DNA of 64,000 nt from Paenibacillus monticola (GTDB lineage: Bacteria > Bacillota > Bacilli > Paenibacillales > Paenibacillaceae): assembly GCF_009664975.1 (NCBI RefSeq), contig NZ_WJXB01000002.1:970250-1034249 (forward strand). Reading direction: 5' to 3'. Shown in pieces: positions 35,533 through 44,318 of the stretch. The first letter of the stretch is position 1; every line of letters begins with the position of its first letter. Under the pieces are notes generated by a model. That model was not told the DNA's origin and searched no databases. It worked only from the letters and a program-made list of their open reading frames with translations. Made by a program: the position numbers and the translations under genes.

Positions 35533-35705
35533 TGCGATTTTACACTTAAAAACAGCATAAATCCATTTTAACTTCTCTTATATTTACTTTATTACGCTAG
35601 ATCCCGAACAACAGTGACATCTTTATCAATATTTCATACAAAATTTGTAATAAATTTGGTGCGAATGAGCCGGGGTTTTCATGTGCGCTATACATTCGCA
35701 CCAAT
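35533..35705 (-). promoter_or_regulatory. Leader of CRISPR array 3
   Basis: Nearly the same sequence as the leader of array 1 (TGCGATTTTACACTTAAAAA, then TTTACTTTATTACGCTAGAT), with the distal stem GGTGCGAAT...ATTCGCACC at 35658-35702. The match of leader and repeat shows that arrays 1 and 3 are sister arrays that can take up spacers by the same machinery. Confidence 0.85.
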
Positions 35706-36091
35706 TACTAGAAATACTTTTAAGCCAAATTTTTTTTGGAAAATGCAAAATCAACTTTATTCTTTGTGCTCGCTGATAGATAGATTACACCCTTATTGTA
35801 CGTCATTTCGTAGCAAACAGCAGCACCTTTCCTCTAATAACCGCTTCATTATTTCAAATCTCATGCTGCATGAGTAAATATGACGCTATCACACAGTTGA
35901 ACAATCCCGTAAATTCAGGCACTCTGCCTCCCCCCATGCCCCACTTAGTTTAATTGCGCTAAAGTCAGTATCCGGGATTTATATTAGAGCAAGAATAGAC
36001 ACCCAAGTCATGGATCGGACGTCTTTTCTAAGTAGTCAACAATTTATTGAAAAATGTATACTGGAGTGATGGCTTTCTCATTCAAGTACCC
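35706..36091. other. Intergenic stretch, nothing recognised
   Basis: About 385 AT-rich bases lie between leader 3 and the 211-residue hypothetical gene. There is no credible frame, no repeat copy and no clear terminator for the minus-strand gene that ends at 36092. Confidence 0.6.
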
Positions 36092-36727
36092 TTATTGTTC
36101 TTTCAACCTCTCTGCTTTTTCTATAGCTTCAATTAAAGTTAGATTAGGATTCGCATTTCTGAAATTAATGGCCAATTCAGCCGATCCACCGGCTTGTACC
36201 CACTCCCAATAATCCAACGTATCTACATTCTCCAAATAAAATCGGGATAGGGATTCGATTGGATTTATACTGTACAGATATTCAAAATCAGATATTGATA
36301 TCGGATCATTTAATAGATATTTATTCTTAAGATCATATAACACCTGAAAAATGCTATAATAATTCACATTAATAATTTTGCTTATAAACTGGTTACAACG
36401 GACAGATGTATTTAATATGATTTGCATGTCGTTTTTTAATGCGTTATCTTTACAATTTAACATTGGTATCAGTTCTCTTATGGTAACATTTTGATTATAG
36501 GGAGCTGCTTCTATTATTGATGTCCAGGGCGGATACTCCCCCATTTCAAAAACTTTAATTGCATCCGTGACATGACAACCAATGGTTTGCCATTTACGTC
36601 CAAGCGCATCAGTGAGATGATAGAAGTGTAATGAATCCTGTGCTTCTAATTCCGGCCAGACCAAATTCATTTCAGTGATATCAAGAATAGCTTGTGTATT
36701 AAGTTTGTGAGGGCGACGTTTGGACAT
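36092..36727 (-). CDS. Hypothetical protein between arrays 3 and 4
   Basis: The 211-residue protein has a basic start (MSKRRPHKLN) and is otherwise mixed, with many aromatic residues and no signal peptide or membrane segment. Near the C-terminus EWVQAGGSAELAINFRNANP, followed by TLIEAIEKAERLKEQ, suggests helical packing. I recognise no family. It is a real gene: the start follows GGAGGAACCCAT, and codon use is like its neighbours. It is transcribed away from an Xre-type regulator with two palindromic sites in the 157-base space between, so the regulator probably controls it. Whether it is a toxin, an anti-phage effector or something else is open. Confidence 0.75.
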   Translation of the reverse strand: MSKRRPHKLNTQAILDITEMNLVWPELEAQDSLHFYHLTDALGRKWQTIGCHVTDAIKVFEMGEYPPWTSIIEAAPYNQNVTIRELIPMLNCKDNALKNDMQIILNTSVRCNQFISKIINVNYYSIFQVLYDLKNKYLLNDPISISDFEYLYSINPIESLSRFYLENVDTLDYWEWVQAGGSAELAINFRNANPNLTLIEAIEKAERLKEQ

Positions 36728-36797
36728 ATGGGTTCCTCCGTTTGTTTGCTCTCAAAGATATTAGTAAATTTCGTCGAATAAATTCCACGCTTTTAAT

Positions 36798-36814
36798 TGC
36801 ACGTTTAAAGTTCA
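36798..36814. promoter_or_regulatory. Imperfect operator, second site of the divergent pair
   Basis: TGCACGTTTAAAGTTCA is an imperfect copy of the 17-base palindrome at 36840-36856; the centres are 42 bases apart, about four helical turns. It lies between the divergent hypothetical gene and the regulator gene. Confidence 0.55.
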
Positions 36815-36839
36815 GTTCCTCTACCAACAATATACTATA

Positions 36840-36856
36840 TGCACTTTAAAAGTGCA
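36840..36856. promoter_or_regulatory. Perfect 17-base palindromic operator
   Basis: TGCACTTTAAAAGTGCA is a perfect palindrome around a central A, 28 bases upstream of the regulator's ATG. Its place and symmetry fit autoregulation by the adjacent Xre-type protein. Confidence 0.75.
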
Positions 36857-36883
36857 ACTAATTCTGATATGCGGAGGACCCAC

Positions 36884-37117
36884 ATGGAATTTCACGAATA
36901 CACACTTTACTGCAAATTGGATAAAATACTAAAAGAACGAAATATATCCGTATTAAAATTGTCCAAGGAAATCGGGCACCGAAGAACAACGATTATGGAA
37001 TTAATCCATAATACTAATATGGATAAGAAGAAAATCTCAGCGGAACTGATAATGAAGTTATGTCTATATTTCGAGGTCAGTCCAAACGATTTATTCGAAG
37101 TACGACGCAAAATATAA
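36884..37117 (+). CDS. Small Xre-type (Cro/C1) DNA-binding regulator
   Basis: The 77-residue protein is essentially one helix-turn-helix: LYCKLDKILKERNISVLKLS, then RRTTIMELIHNTNMDKK and LCLYFEVSPNDLFEV, the usual Cro/C1 pattern. The start was set at ATG 36884 after GCGGAGGACCCAC; an upstream in-frame ATG at 36839 overlaps the operator and has no ribosome binding site. It is divergent from the 211-residue gene, and probably represses both through 36840-36856 and 36798-36814. A terminator follows directly. Confidence 0.88.
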   Translation: MEFHEYTLYCKLDKILKERNISVLKLSKEIGHRRTTIMELIHNTNMDKKKISAELIMKLCLYFEVSPNDLFEVRRKI

Positions 37118-37129
37118 TTTGGAATTGTA

Positions 37130-37180
37130 AAAAAGCACTGAATTCCTGCTGATTAAGCGGAAATTCAGTGCTTTTTGTTT
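37130..37180 (+). terminator. Terminator of the Xre-type gene
   Basis: AAAAAGCACTGAATTCC pairs with GGAAATTCAGTGCTTTTT (one bulge) around TGCTGATTAAGC, followed by a T-rich stretch. Confidence 0.85.
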
Positions 37181-37336
37181 TCTCGGCTTTCTCGCCCAAA
37201 CTACTATGTAGCAACACTTGAAAATTACATCATGCATGCTCAGTCTACCGGAACCGTTGAGCTTATGTTCTATTTCATCCCATACTCCTTCATAAGTAGC
37301 AACAATAAGCGGCTAGCTATCGAAATTTACGGACGA

Positions 37337-38032
37337 ATTTCAATTCATGCTCCTGCTTAATGAGCGACTACATAGAGGCTACAACTTGCCTGTTACGTAT
37401 TGAGATTTCAATCCACGCTCCCGCATGGGGAGCGACAACCACTGATCTAGCACAAATCACATCTCAAACTGATTTCAATCCACGCTCCCGCACGGGGAGC
37501 GACACGAATGCAGTTTGGATCAATATAGACGAAGATAATATTTCAATCCACGCTCCCGCACGGGGAGCGACAATGGTAGACCAATGAAGGGATTATATGA
37601 TCTATTTCAATCCACGCTCCCGCACGGGGAGCGACAGCCATAAGCCGTGACGGTGACTTGATTTTGAAATTTCAATCCACGCTCCCGCACGGGGAGCGAC
37701 GAGGAAACATACATACCCACTAGCGATCTTCGAATTTCAATCCACGCTCCCGCACGGGGAGCGACTTCTCTCGTCTTCGGCTAACTTTTCTTTGGCTTTG
37801 ATTTCAATCCACGCTCCCGCACGGGGAGCGACGCCAAAGTTCTCGCCTCCTTAGTTCAGCGTCAGTTATTTCAATCCTCGCTCCCGCACGGGGAGCGACC
37901 TTCAGATCATGATTCACACTCATGATCACATCTTTATTTCAATCCACGCTCCCGCACGGGGAGCGACATGGCGCTTGGATTCGCTTCAACCCGTTGGACG
38001 GATTTCAATCCACGCTCCCGCACGGGAGCGAC
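37337..38032 (-). CRISPR. CRISPR array 4: 11 repeats, 10 spacers, GCACG-loop variant
   Basis: Repeats start at 37337, 37405, 37472, 37540, 37604, 37669, 37734, 37801, 37868, 37936 and 38002. The consensus ends GCACGGGGAGCGAC; the copy at 37405 has the GCATG loop of array 2. The first copy is strongly decayed (CAATTCATGCTCCTGC). The copy next to the presumed leader, at 38002, lacks one G and is only 31 bases, and 37868 reads AATCCTCG. It reads on the minus strand like the others. No cas gene is near, and the flank at 38033 lacks the leader features of arrays 1-3. Confidence 0.98.
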
Positions 38033-38085
38033 AGCGATTTTGATGCAAAAAAAGGAACAAAAATCTTTTTTTGCATCAAAATACG
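38033..38085 (-). promoter_or_regulatory. Perfect 16-base hairpin at the leader side of array 4
   Basis: TTTTGATGCAAAAAAA (38038-38053) pairs perfectly with TTTTTTTGCATCAAAA (38066-38081) around 12 bases. It abuts the leader-side repeat. Read on the minus strand it precedes array 4 and could act as a terminator for upstream transcription or be part of an altered leader. Array 2 has a weaker AAAAAGG...CCTTTTT hairpin in the same place. Confidence 0.65.
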
Positions 38086-38328
38086 CTTTATTCTCTAGTG
38101 AGAGAAACAAAAAGATAATTTGCTAAAGCCAGCAAGGCCCCGGTGCCTGCGGCTCAAACCATACTTAATGGCTTACGTTGATTCCGCTCCTAAAAAACCA
38201 ATAAAGTTCCAAAACAGGAAACTATTATTTATTGTTTTGAGAATCAGCCTAGCCTTGCTATAATAAAAAGTATTATATTTGTCATGTATCTGACTATTCA
38301 TATCCAAGATTTGGTGAAGGAGAAATTC

Positions 38329-39180
38329 ATGTCTAACGTAAAAATATTCTCAGACAGCACTTCCGATTTGCCTAAGGGCTGGAAAGAAACCTATGATATT
38401 GGCATTGTCCCTTTGTATGTAATATTTGCAGAGGAAACCTATAAAGATGGTGTGGACATTACACCTGAAGAGATATACCGCCGAGTAACCGTAAACGGCT
38501 CCTTGCCCAAGACAGCAGCGCCATCACCCGCTGATTTCATGACCGCATTTAAACCGGTAATCGACAGCGGCGATGACATTGTATACGTTAGTCTCTCCTC
38601 ATCGTTATCCTCTACTTTTCAGAATGCTCTGCTAGCTGCTGGTGAGTATCCAGCAGGACGCATACAGATTATTGACTCCAAAACCGTATGCGGAGGCATT
38701 GCGTTGCTGATTATGAAGGCCGTTCGTGCTGCATCTAAAGGACACAGTGCAATGGAGATTGCTGCGATGCTGCAGCAGAGCCGAGAGCTTGTGGAGACTG
38801 AATTCGTTATTGATACACTGGATTATTTATATATGGGTGGACGATGCTCAGGCATGCAGAATTTCATCGGAAGTCTGCTCAAAATCAGGCCTGTGCTGAA
38901 AATGGTCGATGGAAGCATCGTTCCCGTAGGTAAAGTCCGCGGCAAGAAGGAAAAAGCGGTTGAACAGATGCTTCAGAATGCCCTAGCCAACATCAACCGC
39001 ATGGATAAAGAATTGCTGATCATTGCCCATACCCTAGCCGAAGAAGATGCGCAATACCTGCAAACTGCACTATGGGAAATGACCGGGGTAGAAGAGATTG
39101 CGGTCATCCATGCAGGCTGTGTCATCGGCAGCCATTGCGGTCCTCATACGGTAGGTCTCATGTATATTTTAGAATCCTAA
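38329..39180 (+). CDS. DegV-family fatty-acid-binding protein
   Basis: The 283-residue protein has the DegV features: VKIFSDSTSDLPKGW at the start, a conserved YKDGVDIT-PEEIYRR, the substrate-side KTAAPSPADF and the mid-protein VYVSLSSSLSSTFQNA. Family members bind a fatty acid and, in Firmicutes, can act with fatty acid kinase FakA as FakB; no fakA is seen here, so the role is inferred. The start was set at ATG 38329 behind GAAGGAGAAATTC rather than an upstream in-frame ATG at 38284. Its stop codon directly abuts the stop of the convergent histidine kinase gene, with no terminator between. Confidence 0.9.
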   Translation: MSNVKIFSDSTSDLPKGWKETYDIGIVPLYVIFAEETYKDGVDITPEEIYRRVTVNGSLPKTAAPSPADFMTAFKPVIDSGDDIVYVSLSSSLSSTFQNALLAAGEYPAGRIQIIDSKTVCGGIALLIMKAVRAASKGHSAMEIAAMLQQSRELVETEFVIDTLDYLYMGGRCSGMQNFIGSLLKIRPVLKMVDGSIVPVGKVRGKKEKAVEQMLQNALANINRMDKELLIIAHTLAEEDAQYLQTALWEMTGVEEIAVIHAGCVIGSHCGPHTVGLMYILES

Positions 39181-40776
39181 TTAGTCAAATGCTGCTTCGG
39201 ACTCATCTCGAAGGAAGGGTAACATAAAACGGAAGGTAGAGCCCCGCCCTTCCTCGCTCTCCACGAAGATCGTCCCACCCATCAGCTCAACAAGCTGCTT
39301 ACAAATGGCGAGTCCCAAACCTGTACCTCCGTATTTGCGATTAATCGATGGATGCAGTTGAGAGAAGGATTGAAAGAGCAGATTAAGCTTATTATCCGCA
39401 ATCCCTACTCCGGTATCACGTACGGAGAACTCCAATAGATAATCCAGGGAATCCGGCAGTGGAAGGTTCTTAACCGATAGGGTTACACTACCGCGTTCTG
39501 TGAATTTCAGAGCATTTCCGACCAGATTGACGATAATCTGCCGCAATCGACTCGGATCGGTTGTCAGTAATGCAGGAACACTTGTATCCACCCACCACCG
39601 CAGCGCCAGCTTTTTCTCCTCCGCTTTAGGTGTGAACAGCTCGACAATGCCCGAGACCAATTCCCGAAGATCAAATGTTTCGAATTGCAGAGGCATTTTA
39701 CCTGCTTCCATTTTGCTGAAATCAAGAATATCATTCAATATTTGTAAAAGACTGTAGCTGCTGCTCTGTAGTATCTCAACATAGCTGCGCTGTTCCTCCT
39801 GAAGCTCGGTATCAAGCAGCAGATCTGCCATGCCAATCATGCCATTCATCGGTGTGCGGATTTCGTGACTCATCATCGCTAAGAAATCTGACTTGGCCCG
39901 GGCAGCCTTTTCAGCAGATTCTTTAGCGCGAATAATTTCCAGTTCATTCGTAATATCGCTAAAGACTACTACCGCCCCTTCAATTACACCATTATCAACA
40001 ATAGGAGCTACCCTATAATTCACCAGAAAGCTCGTCCCATCCTTACGCCAGAAGATTTCTTCCTCTATGCTTCGGGTAACTCCATCTGAAATGGTGAGGC
40101 TAATCGGAGATTCGTCTACGGAATAGTGGGAGCCGTCAGAACGGGAATGATGAATACTAGAAAGACTGTGCAAGCTAATGAATTCTTCTCGTGAATAACC
40201 CAGCATTTCCATTGCTGCCGGATTTATAAAAATCGTCTGCCCACTTTTGTTAAGTCCAAATATCCCCTCTGACACGGAGTCCAGAATAAGGCTGTGACGA
40301 TCATTCAGCTCTTTTAGATGCTCCAGCACAGGATTGTGCTGAAATAGCAAATCATAATGTTGCCTTCTCTCCGGCGACGGGTCCCACTCGTAATTGTGTC
40401 TGGTCATATCCTTAGCCATACCATACACTCCGACAATCTCATCTTCTACTTGTATCGGAATATACGTTATTTCAACCCGGCGAAGTTCCCCGTTCTTATG
40501 GACAACATCCATTTCATAGCGGGGAGAGGCTCCTTCTAGAGCTAATGCAAGATAATGCTGGCGTATTCTTTCCGATAATTGTCCTTCCTTGCACATAAGC
40601 TCATTCAATTCATCAAGTGTGTATCCTACGACCTCCCAGAAGGGACGATTCGCATCTACATATTTGCCCTCCCGGTCCATAATATAAATGAAATCGGGGT
40701 GGTTCTCATACAACGATTTATAGGCACCATCTTCTGAAAACATCTGTTTCAGAATAGAGTCTTTGTCTTTATACAC
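39181..40776 (-). CDS. PAS-PAS sensor histidine kinase
   Basis: The 531-residue protein has two PAS domains (about 15-130, with [20 protein letters not shown], and about 155-275, with [20 protein letters not shown]), a short linker, a HisKA domain with the phospho-accepting [18 protein letters not shown] (near 295) and an HATPase with N, G1 and G2 boxes ([45 protein letters not shown]). No membrane segment is predicted, so it senses a cytoplasmic cue. There is no receiver domain and no adjacent response regulator, so it is an orphan. It starts at GTG 40776, after GAGAGG. Its stop codon touches that of degV. Confidence 0.92.
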   Translation of the reverse strand: MYKDKDSILKQMFSEDGAYKSLYENHPDFIYIMDREGKYVDANRPFWEVVGYTLDELNELMCKEGQLSERIRQHYLALALEGASPRYEMDVVHKNGELRRVEITYIPIQVEDEIVGVYGMAKDMTRHNYEWDPSPERRQHYDLLFQHNPVLEHLKELNDRHSLILDSVSEGIFGLNKSGQTIFINPAAMEMLGYSREEFISLHSLSSIHHSRSDGSHYSVDESPISLTISDGVTRSIEEEIFWRKDGTSFLVNYRVAPIVDNGVIEGAVVVFSDITNELEIIRAKESAEKAARAKSDFLAMMSHEIRTPMNGMIGMADLLLDTELQEEQRSYVEILQSSSYSLLQILNDILDFSKMEAGKMPLQFETFDLRELVSGIVELFTPKAEEKKLALRWWVDTSVPALLTTDPSRLRQIIVNLVGNALKFTERGSVTLSVKNLPLPDSLDYLLEFSVRDTGVGIADNKLNLLFQSFSQLHPSINRKYGGTGLGLAICKQLVELMGGTIFVESEEGRGSTFRFMLPFLRDESEAAFD

Positions 40777-40899
40777 AATTCACAACCTCTCTGCGTCCCC
40801 TAAAATCAATCTAAGTCCAAAGCGGAAACAGTCTAATTATGTAGAATTTCATCTTTTTTTTATTCTTATTATAGCAAAGTTACAGGGATACGTATCCGG

Positions 40900-40937
40900 T
40901 AAAATAAAATAGCCTCTGTCAGCGACAGAGGCTATTT
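40900..40937 (-). terminator. Terminator of the ABC transporter operon
   Basis: AAATAGCCTCTGTC pairs with GACAGAGGCTATTT around AGC. On the minus strand a TTTATTTTA run follows. It lies 15 bases after the permease stop codon. Confidence 0.88.
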
Positions 40938-40951
40938 GTAGCTTATTCAGA

Positions 40952-41653
40952 TTAATCTATATCAGCAGTTTCAATCTTTCGGATGGATAAATAGGCAACG
41001 CCCATTCCCACTACAGCGAGGACTATCGATACTGCCGCCATATTGCCCAACCGGAACTCGTCAAAGCCGGAAGAGATCAGGCTGACAAGTAACACCGCCG
41101 CAACAATGGTGGTTGGAACTGATTTTTTGCGCATCCCGAAGAACAAAGGAATTAAACCAATCCCGGCTGCATATACAGCACTAGTTCCCACCTTGACCAG
41201 CTCTACACTTAGCATCGACCAGGTTAGCTGACCAGGGACGACATTTACATAATGATTGATCCCAACAAGGATTCCGCCAATCACTATTTCCGCTACCACT
41301 ATATTGACAAGTGTGAAGAGGAACACAATGATTAATTTGGCAGTTATCAGTTTTTTGCGAGAGATAGGATACATAAACAATAACGTTATCGTATTATTCT
41401 TATACTCCTCGATGACGAGTTTGCTCAGCAGTATAGCAGCAAAGATAATATATGTCGATTTAACAAAGACATATAGTCCTTCAAATACATCAGCATAAGA
41501 AACGAATGTTGAATCAGCTTCACTTTGATCTATGAACACCACAAGGATCATAAAGGCAAGGATTGCTAGATTGGCATATAGGACACCTTTCAGTATACCC
41601 GCCAGCTTGTTTTTGCGAATCTCTAGAGCTATGAGTTTAAGCAATGCCGTCAC
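40952..41653 (-). CDS. ABC transporter permease (ABC-2 type, BcrB-like)
   Basis: The 233-residue protein is mostly hydrophobic with about six membrane segments (for example GVLYANLAILAFMILVVFI, LIIVFLFTLVNIVVAEIVIG and a last one near residue 200). A cytoplasmic helix between the first segments carries NNTITLLFMYPISRKKLITAK, typical of ABC-2 permeases of the bacitracin/lantibiotic immunity type. It overlaps the ATPase gene by 17 bases (start GTG 41653) and is the last gene of the four-gene minus-strand set with a two-component system upstream. The substrate, probably a peptide antibiotic, is inferred. Confidence 0.85.
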   Translation of the reverse strand: MTALLKLIALEIRKNKLAGILKGVLYANLAILAFMILVVFIDQSEADSTFVSYADVFEGLYVFVKSTYIIFAAILLSKLVIEEYKNNTITLLFMYPISRKKLITAKLIIVFLFTLVNIVVAEIVIGGILVGINHYVNVVPGQLTWSMLSVELVKVGTSAVYAAGIGLIPLFFGMRKKSVPTTIVAAVLLVSLISSGFDEFRLGNMAAVSIVLAVVGMGVAYLSIRKIETADID

Positions 41654-42557
41654 CCCCGATCAAATTCAGGAAATAATCTTCCAGCGAATGATTCATTTTA
41701 CTGAGACTCTCCAGCTCTATATCTTCCATGACAAGTGCCTTGTTCAGTTCACGCTGCGAAATGCTGTCATCATAAACACGGATCGTACGAGGGTCCATCA
41801 CTTTGAAATTAGTCAATTTCAGTTTGTGCTCCAGCACATATACCGCCTTGCTGCTCTCGTTCGTTATTAATTCGATATATTCCGTATTTCCGCCACGAAT
41901 GGTCTGCATCGCTACTTCCTCTAGCAATACGCCTTCGCGAATGACGCCGATCGTATCTGCAATCTGTTCAATCTCTGCCAGAAGATGACTGGAGATCAGC
42001 AGCGTCATTCCGTATTCTTGACTCAGCATCCGAAACACTTCACGCATCTCCTTGATACCTAATGGGTCCAATCCGTTTATCGGCTCATCCAGAATAAGCA
42101 GCTCTGGTTTAGTCATTACGGCTCTGGCGATGCCTAGGCGCTGCTTCATTCCCAGAGAGAACTGTTTCACAGGCTTGTTGTCGATTCCGGTAAGCTTCAC
42201 CAGCTCCAGCGCTTCCCCCATCGCCTGTTTATCATAATACCCCATATACTCTCCATGCAGGATCAGGTTTTCTTTAGCAGTCAGCTTGTCATAGAACACC
42301 GGGTATTCAATGATACAGCCCATCCGTTTCAGCATTTCATAGGAGCGTTCTGTCATCTTCTCACCGAAAAATTCAATTTCCCCATACGTTGGCTTGACGA
42401 GATTTGTGATCATTTTCATCACGGTTGTTTTCCCCGCTCCGTTCGGACCTAGAAAACCATATATCTCGCCTTGCTTGATGTTCATATTGACGCTGTTAAC
42501 GGCTTCTTTACCCTGATACGTTTTCGTTAAATTCTGTGTTCGGAGTATGTTTGTCAT
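41637..42557 (-). CDS. ABC transporter ATP-binding protein (BcrA-like)
   Basis: The 306-residue ATPase has Walker A GPNGAGKT (about 38-45), the signature FSLGMKQRLGIA (about 136-147) and Walker B LLILDEPINGLDP. The segment CIIEYPVFYDKLTAKENL is typical of the BcrA family that moves bacitracin or lantibiotics out of the membrane. It pairs with the overlapping permease gene. Upstream on the same strand, after about 106 bases, lie the histidine kinase and response regulator genes, a common order for peptide-antibiotic sensing and detoxification modules. Confidence 0.92.
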   Translation of the reverse strand: MTNILRTQNLTKTYQGKEAVNSVNMNIKQGEIYGFLGPNGAGKTTVMKMITNLVKPTYGEIEFFGEKMTERSYEMLKRMGCIIEYPVFYDKLTAKENLILHGEYMGYYDKQAMGEALELVKLTGIDNKPVKQFSLGMKQRLGIARAVMTKPELLILDEPINGLDPLGIKEMREVFRMLSQEYGMTLLISSHLLAEIEQIADTIGVIREGVLLEEVAMQTIRGGNTEYIELITNESSKAVYVLEHKLKLTNFKVMDPRTIRVYDDSISQRELNKALVMEDIELESLSKMNHSLEDYFLNLIGGDGIA

Positions 42558-42663
42558 TTCCGCTGTCCCCTTTGGCTTCTTCTTTGCTTCCTGGTTCTTA
42601 TTCTACACAGCGGAATGTTCTTTTTTATTACTGGTTTCTTACGTAATTCTTAAGTTCAGTGAT

Positions 42664-43599
42664 TTAGAATTTCAGCCGCCGAAAAGAAACTGTAAATACC
42701 GTCCGGACATTCGGCTGGCTGACCAGTTTAATCGTCCCATTCATTTGCTCCGTCAGCCGCTTAGTAATCGTTAGACCAAGCCCACTCCCCTGGTAGACGT
42801 GATTTCTTGAATCCTCCAAGGTATACAGTCGCTCGAATACTTTATCCTGGTTAGCAGCGGTAATACCCTTGCCGCGGTCCCAAACCTCTATGTATACCTT
42901 GTCTTCATCGCTATAAAGACTTAAGCCCAATATTCCACCAGCGTCGCCGTATGCAATTCCATTGGAGAGCAAGTTGGACAATATCCGGTCCAGTGCCTCT
43001 TCGTTACCCATAATAAATAGAGCTTCATCAGGAATATCAATCTGCACCTCACTGCCCTTGGCGCTCAGGATATCATAGAAAGTAAGGATATTCCGCCGAC
43101 ACACCTCGCCAAGCTCCACCCGTGAGAGTGGAATTTCTTTATCGCCTGATTCCAGCTTGGCCAGATCAAAAAAGGTATTCATCAGCGTAATCACTTCCTT
43201 AGCCTTCTGATGAATCGTCTGCAGTATTCGATCACGCTCTTCCCCTGGCATACTCTCATCATGCAGAATCGTCTCAATATAGCCGAGCACTACCGTTAGC
43301 GGGGTCTTCAGATCATGGGAAATATTCGCCAGCATATTGCGCATCGCTTTTTCCAATTTAACCCGTTCGACAGATCCTCTATGGTTAACATCAAGCAGCC
43401 GATTCAGATCAGTGAGCAGCATCTGCAGCTCTGGACTGCTGCTGAATAGGAGCAGTCTTTCATGCGAGCCCTGAGCAATGATGTTATTCAGCTTTTCATC
43501 AATGTACCTTAACTGGCGCGAATGATTCTGCAGTTTCTGGTACTGCCAGAGGATACAGAGCAAGAGCAGAACAATTACAATACCTAGTACCGCAATCAT
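42664..43599 (-). CDS. Membrane sensor histidine kinase
   Basis: The 311-residue protein has one N-terminal membrane segment (MIAVLGIVIVLLLLCILWQY), a short coiled linker, the HisKA motif ISHDLKTPLTVVLGYIE (near 95) and an HATPase with LDRILSNLLSNGIAYG, GKGI and GSGLGLTITKRLTEQMNG. The small sensor part and the ABC transporter downstream suggest that it perceives the antibiotic through or with the transporter, as in BceS-type kinases, although those have two membrane segments. It overlaps the response regulator gene by four bases (ATGA). Confidence 0.92.
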   Translation of the reverse strand: MIAVLGIVIVLLLLCILWQYQKLQNHSRQLRYIDEKLNNIIAQGSHERLLLFSSSPELQMLLTDLNRLLDVNHRGSVERVKLEKAMRNMLANISHDLKTPLTVVLGYIETILHDESMPGEERDRILQTIHQKAKEVITLMNTFFDLAKLESGDKEIPLSRVELGEVCRRNILTFYDILSAKGSEVQIDIPDEALFIMGNEEALDRILSNLLSNGIAYGDAGGILGLSLYSDEDKVYIEVWDRGKGITAANQDKVFERLYTLEDSRNHVYQGSGLGLTITKRLTEQMNGTIKLVSQPNVRTVFTVSFRRLKF

Positions 43600-44318
43600 T
43601 GTACGGCTCCCTCCAGCTTATACCCGATCCCCCATAACGTCTTGATATACTCTGGATGCGAGGGGTCATCTTCAATTTTTTCCCGAAGTCTTCTCATATG
43701 TACGTTAATGACATTCTCGTCTCCGTAATAATCATCATCCCAGACACTTCCATAAATCTGTGCTTTCGTAAATACTTGCCCTGGATGAGTCACGAACAGC
43801 TTCAGAATATGAAATTCTTTAGCAGTAAGCTTCACTTCCTCCCCATTCTTCCGTGCTGAAAAATTATCCAGATCCACGGTCAGTCCACGCAGGGTAATGA
43901 TCTTCTTCACCTTGGTCGCTGGTTCTTCTGCTGCTGCGCCCACCAAGGCGTACCCCGCACGGCGAATAGCTGCCTTAACCCTTGCCGCCAGCTCGATCAT
44001 GGAGAAGGGCTTGGTGATATAATCATCCGCTCCAAAGCCGAGGCCAAGCGCCTTATCTACATCGCTGTCCTTGGCGGACATAATCAACACCGGAACAAGA
44101 CTCGTAGCCCGGATACTCTGCAAAATATCTGTACCGCTTCGTTTCGGCAGCATCAGATCTAACAGAATAAGCTCAAAGGGATCGCGGTCGCGGAAGATGC
44201 GCTCTGCCGCTTCTCCATCAAACGCCGTCTCTACCTCGTAACCCTCCTTCACTAAATACGAACGGACCATTTCACTGATGGCCTCATCGTCCTCAATTAA
44301 TAACACTCGTTGTGACAT
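43596..44318 (-). CDS. OmpR-family response regulator
   Basis: The 240-residue protein has a receiver domain (DD near residue 10, phospho-accepting Asp in LILLDLMLP near 54, Lys in YITKPFS near 105) and a C-terminal winged helix of the OmpR type (LTAKEFHILKLFVTHPGQVF through INVHMRRLREKIEDDP). It is the partner of the kinase encoded next, probably switching on the ABC transporter genes. Its start overlaps the end of the methyltransferase gene (44293-44318), so all five genes may be one transcript. Confidence 0.94.
   Translation of the reverse strand: MSQRVLLIEDDEAISEMVRSYLVKEGYEVETAFDGEAAERIFRDRDPFELILLDLMLPKRSGTDILQSIRATSLVPVLIMSAKDSDVDKALGLGFGADDYITKPFSMIELAARVKAAIRRAGYALVGAAAEEPATKVKKIITLRGLTVDLDNFSARKNGEEVKLTAKEFHILKLFVTHPGQVFTKAQIYGSVWDDDYYGDENVINVHMRRLREKIEDDPSHPEYIKTLWGIGYKLEGAVQ

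Noticed and set aside
33911..35549. Open frames over array 3, both strands
   Set aside because: Shadow frames of the 32-base repeats; no ribosome binding sites and no non-repeat domain.
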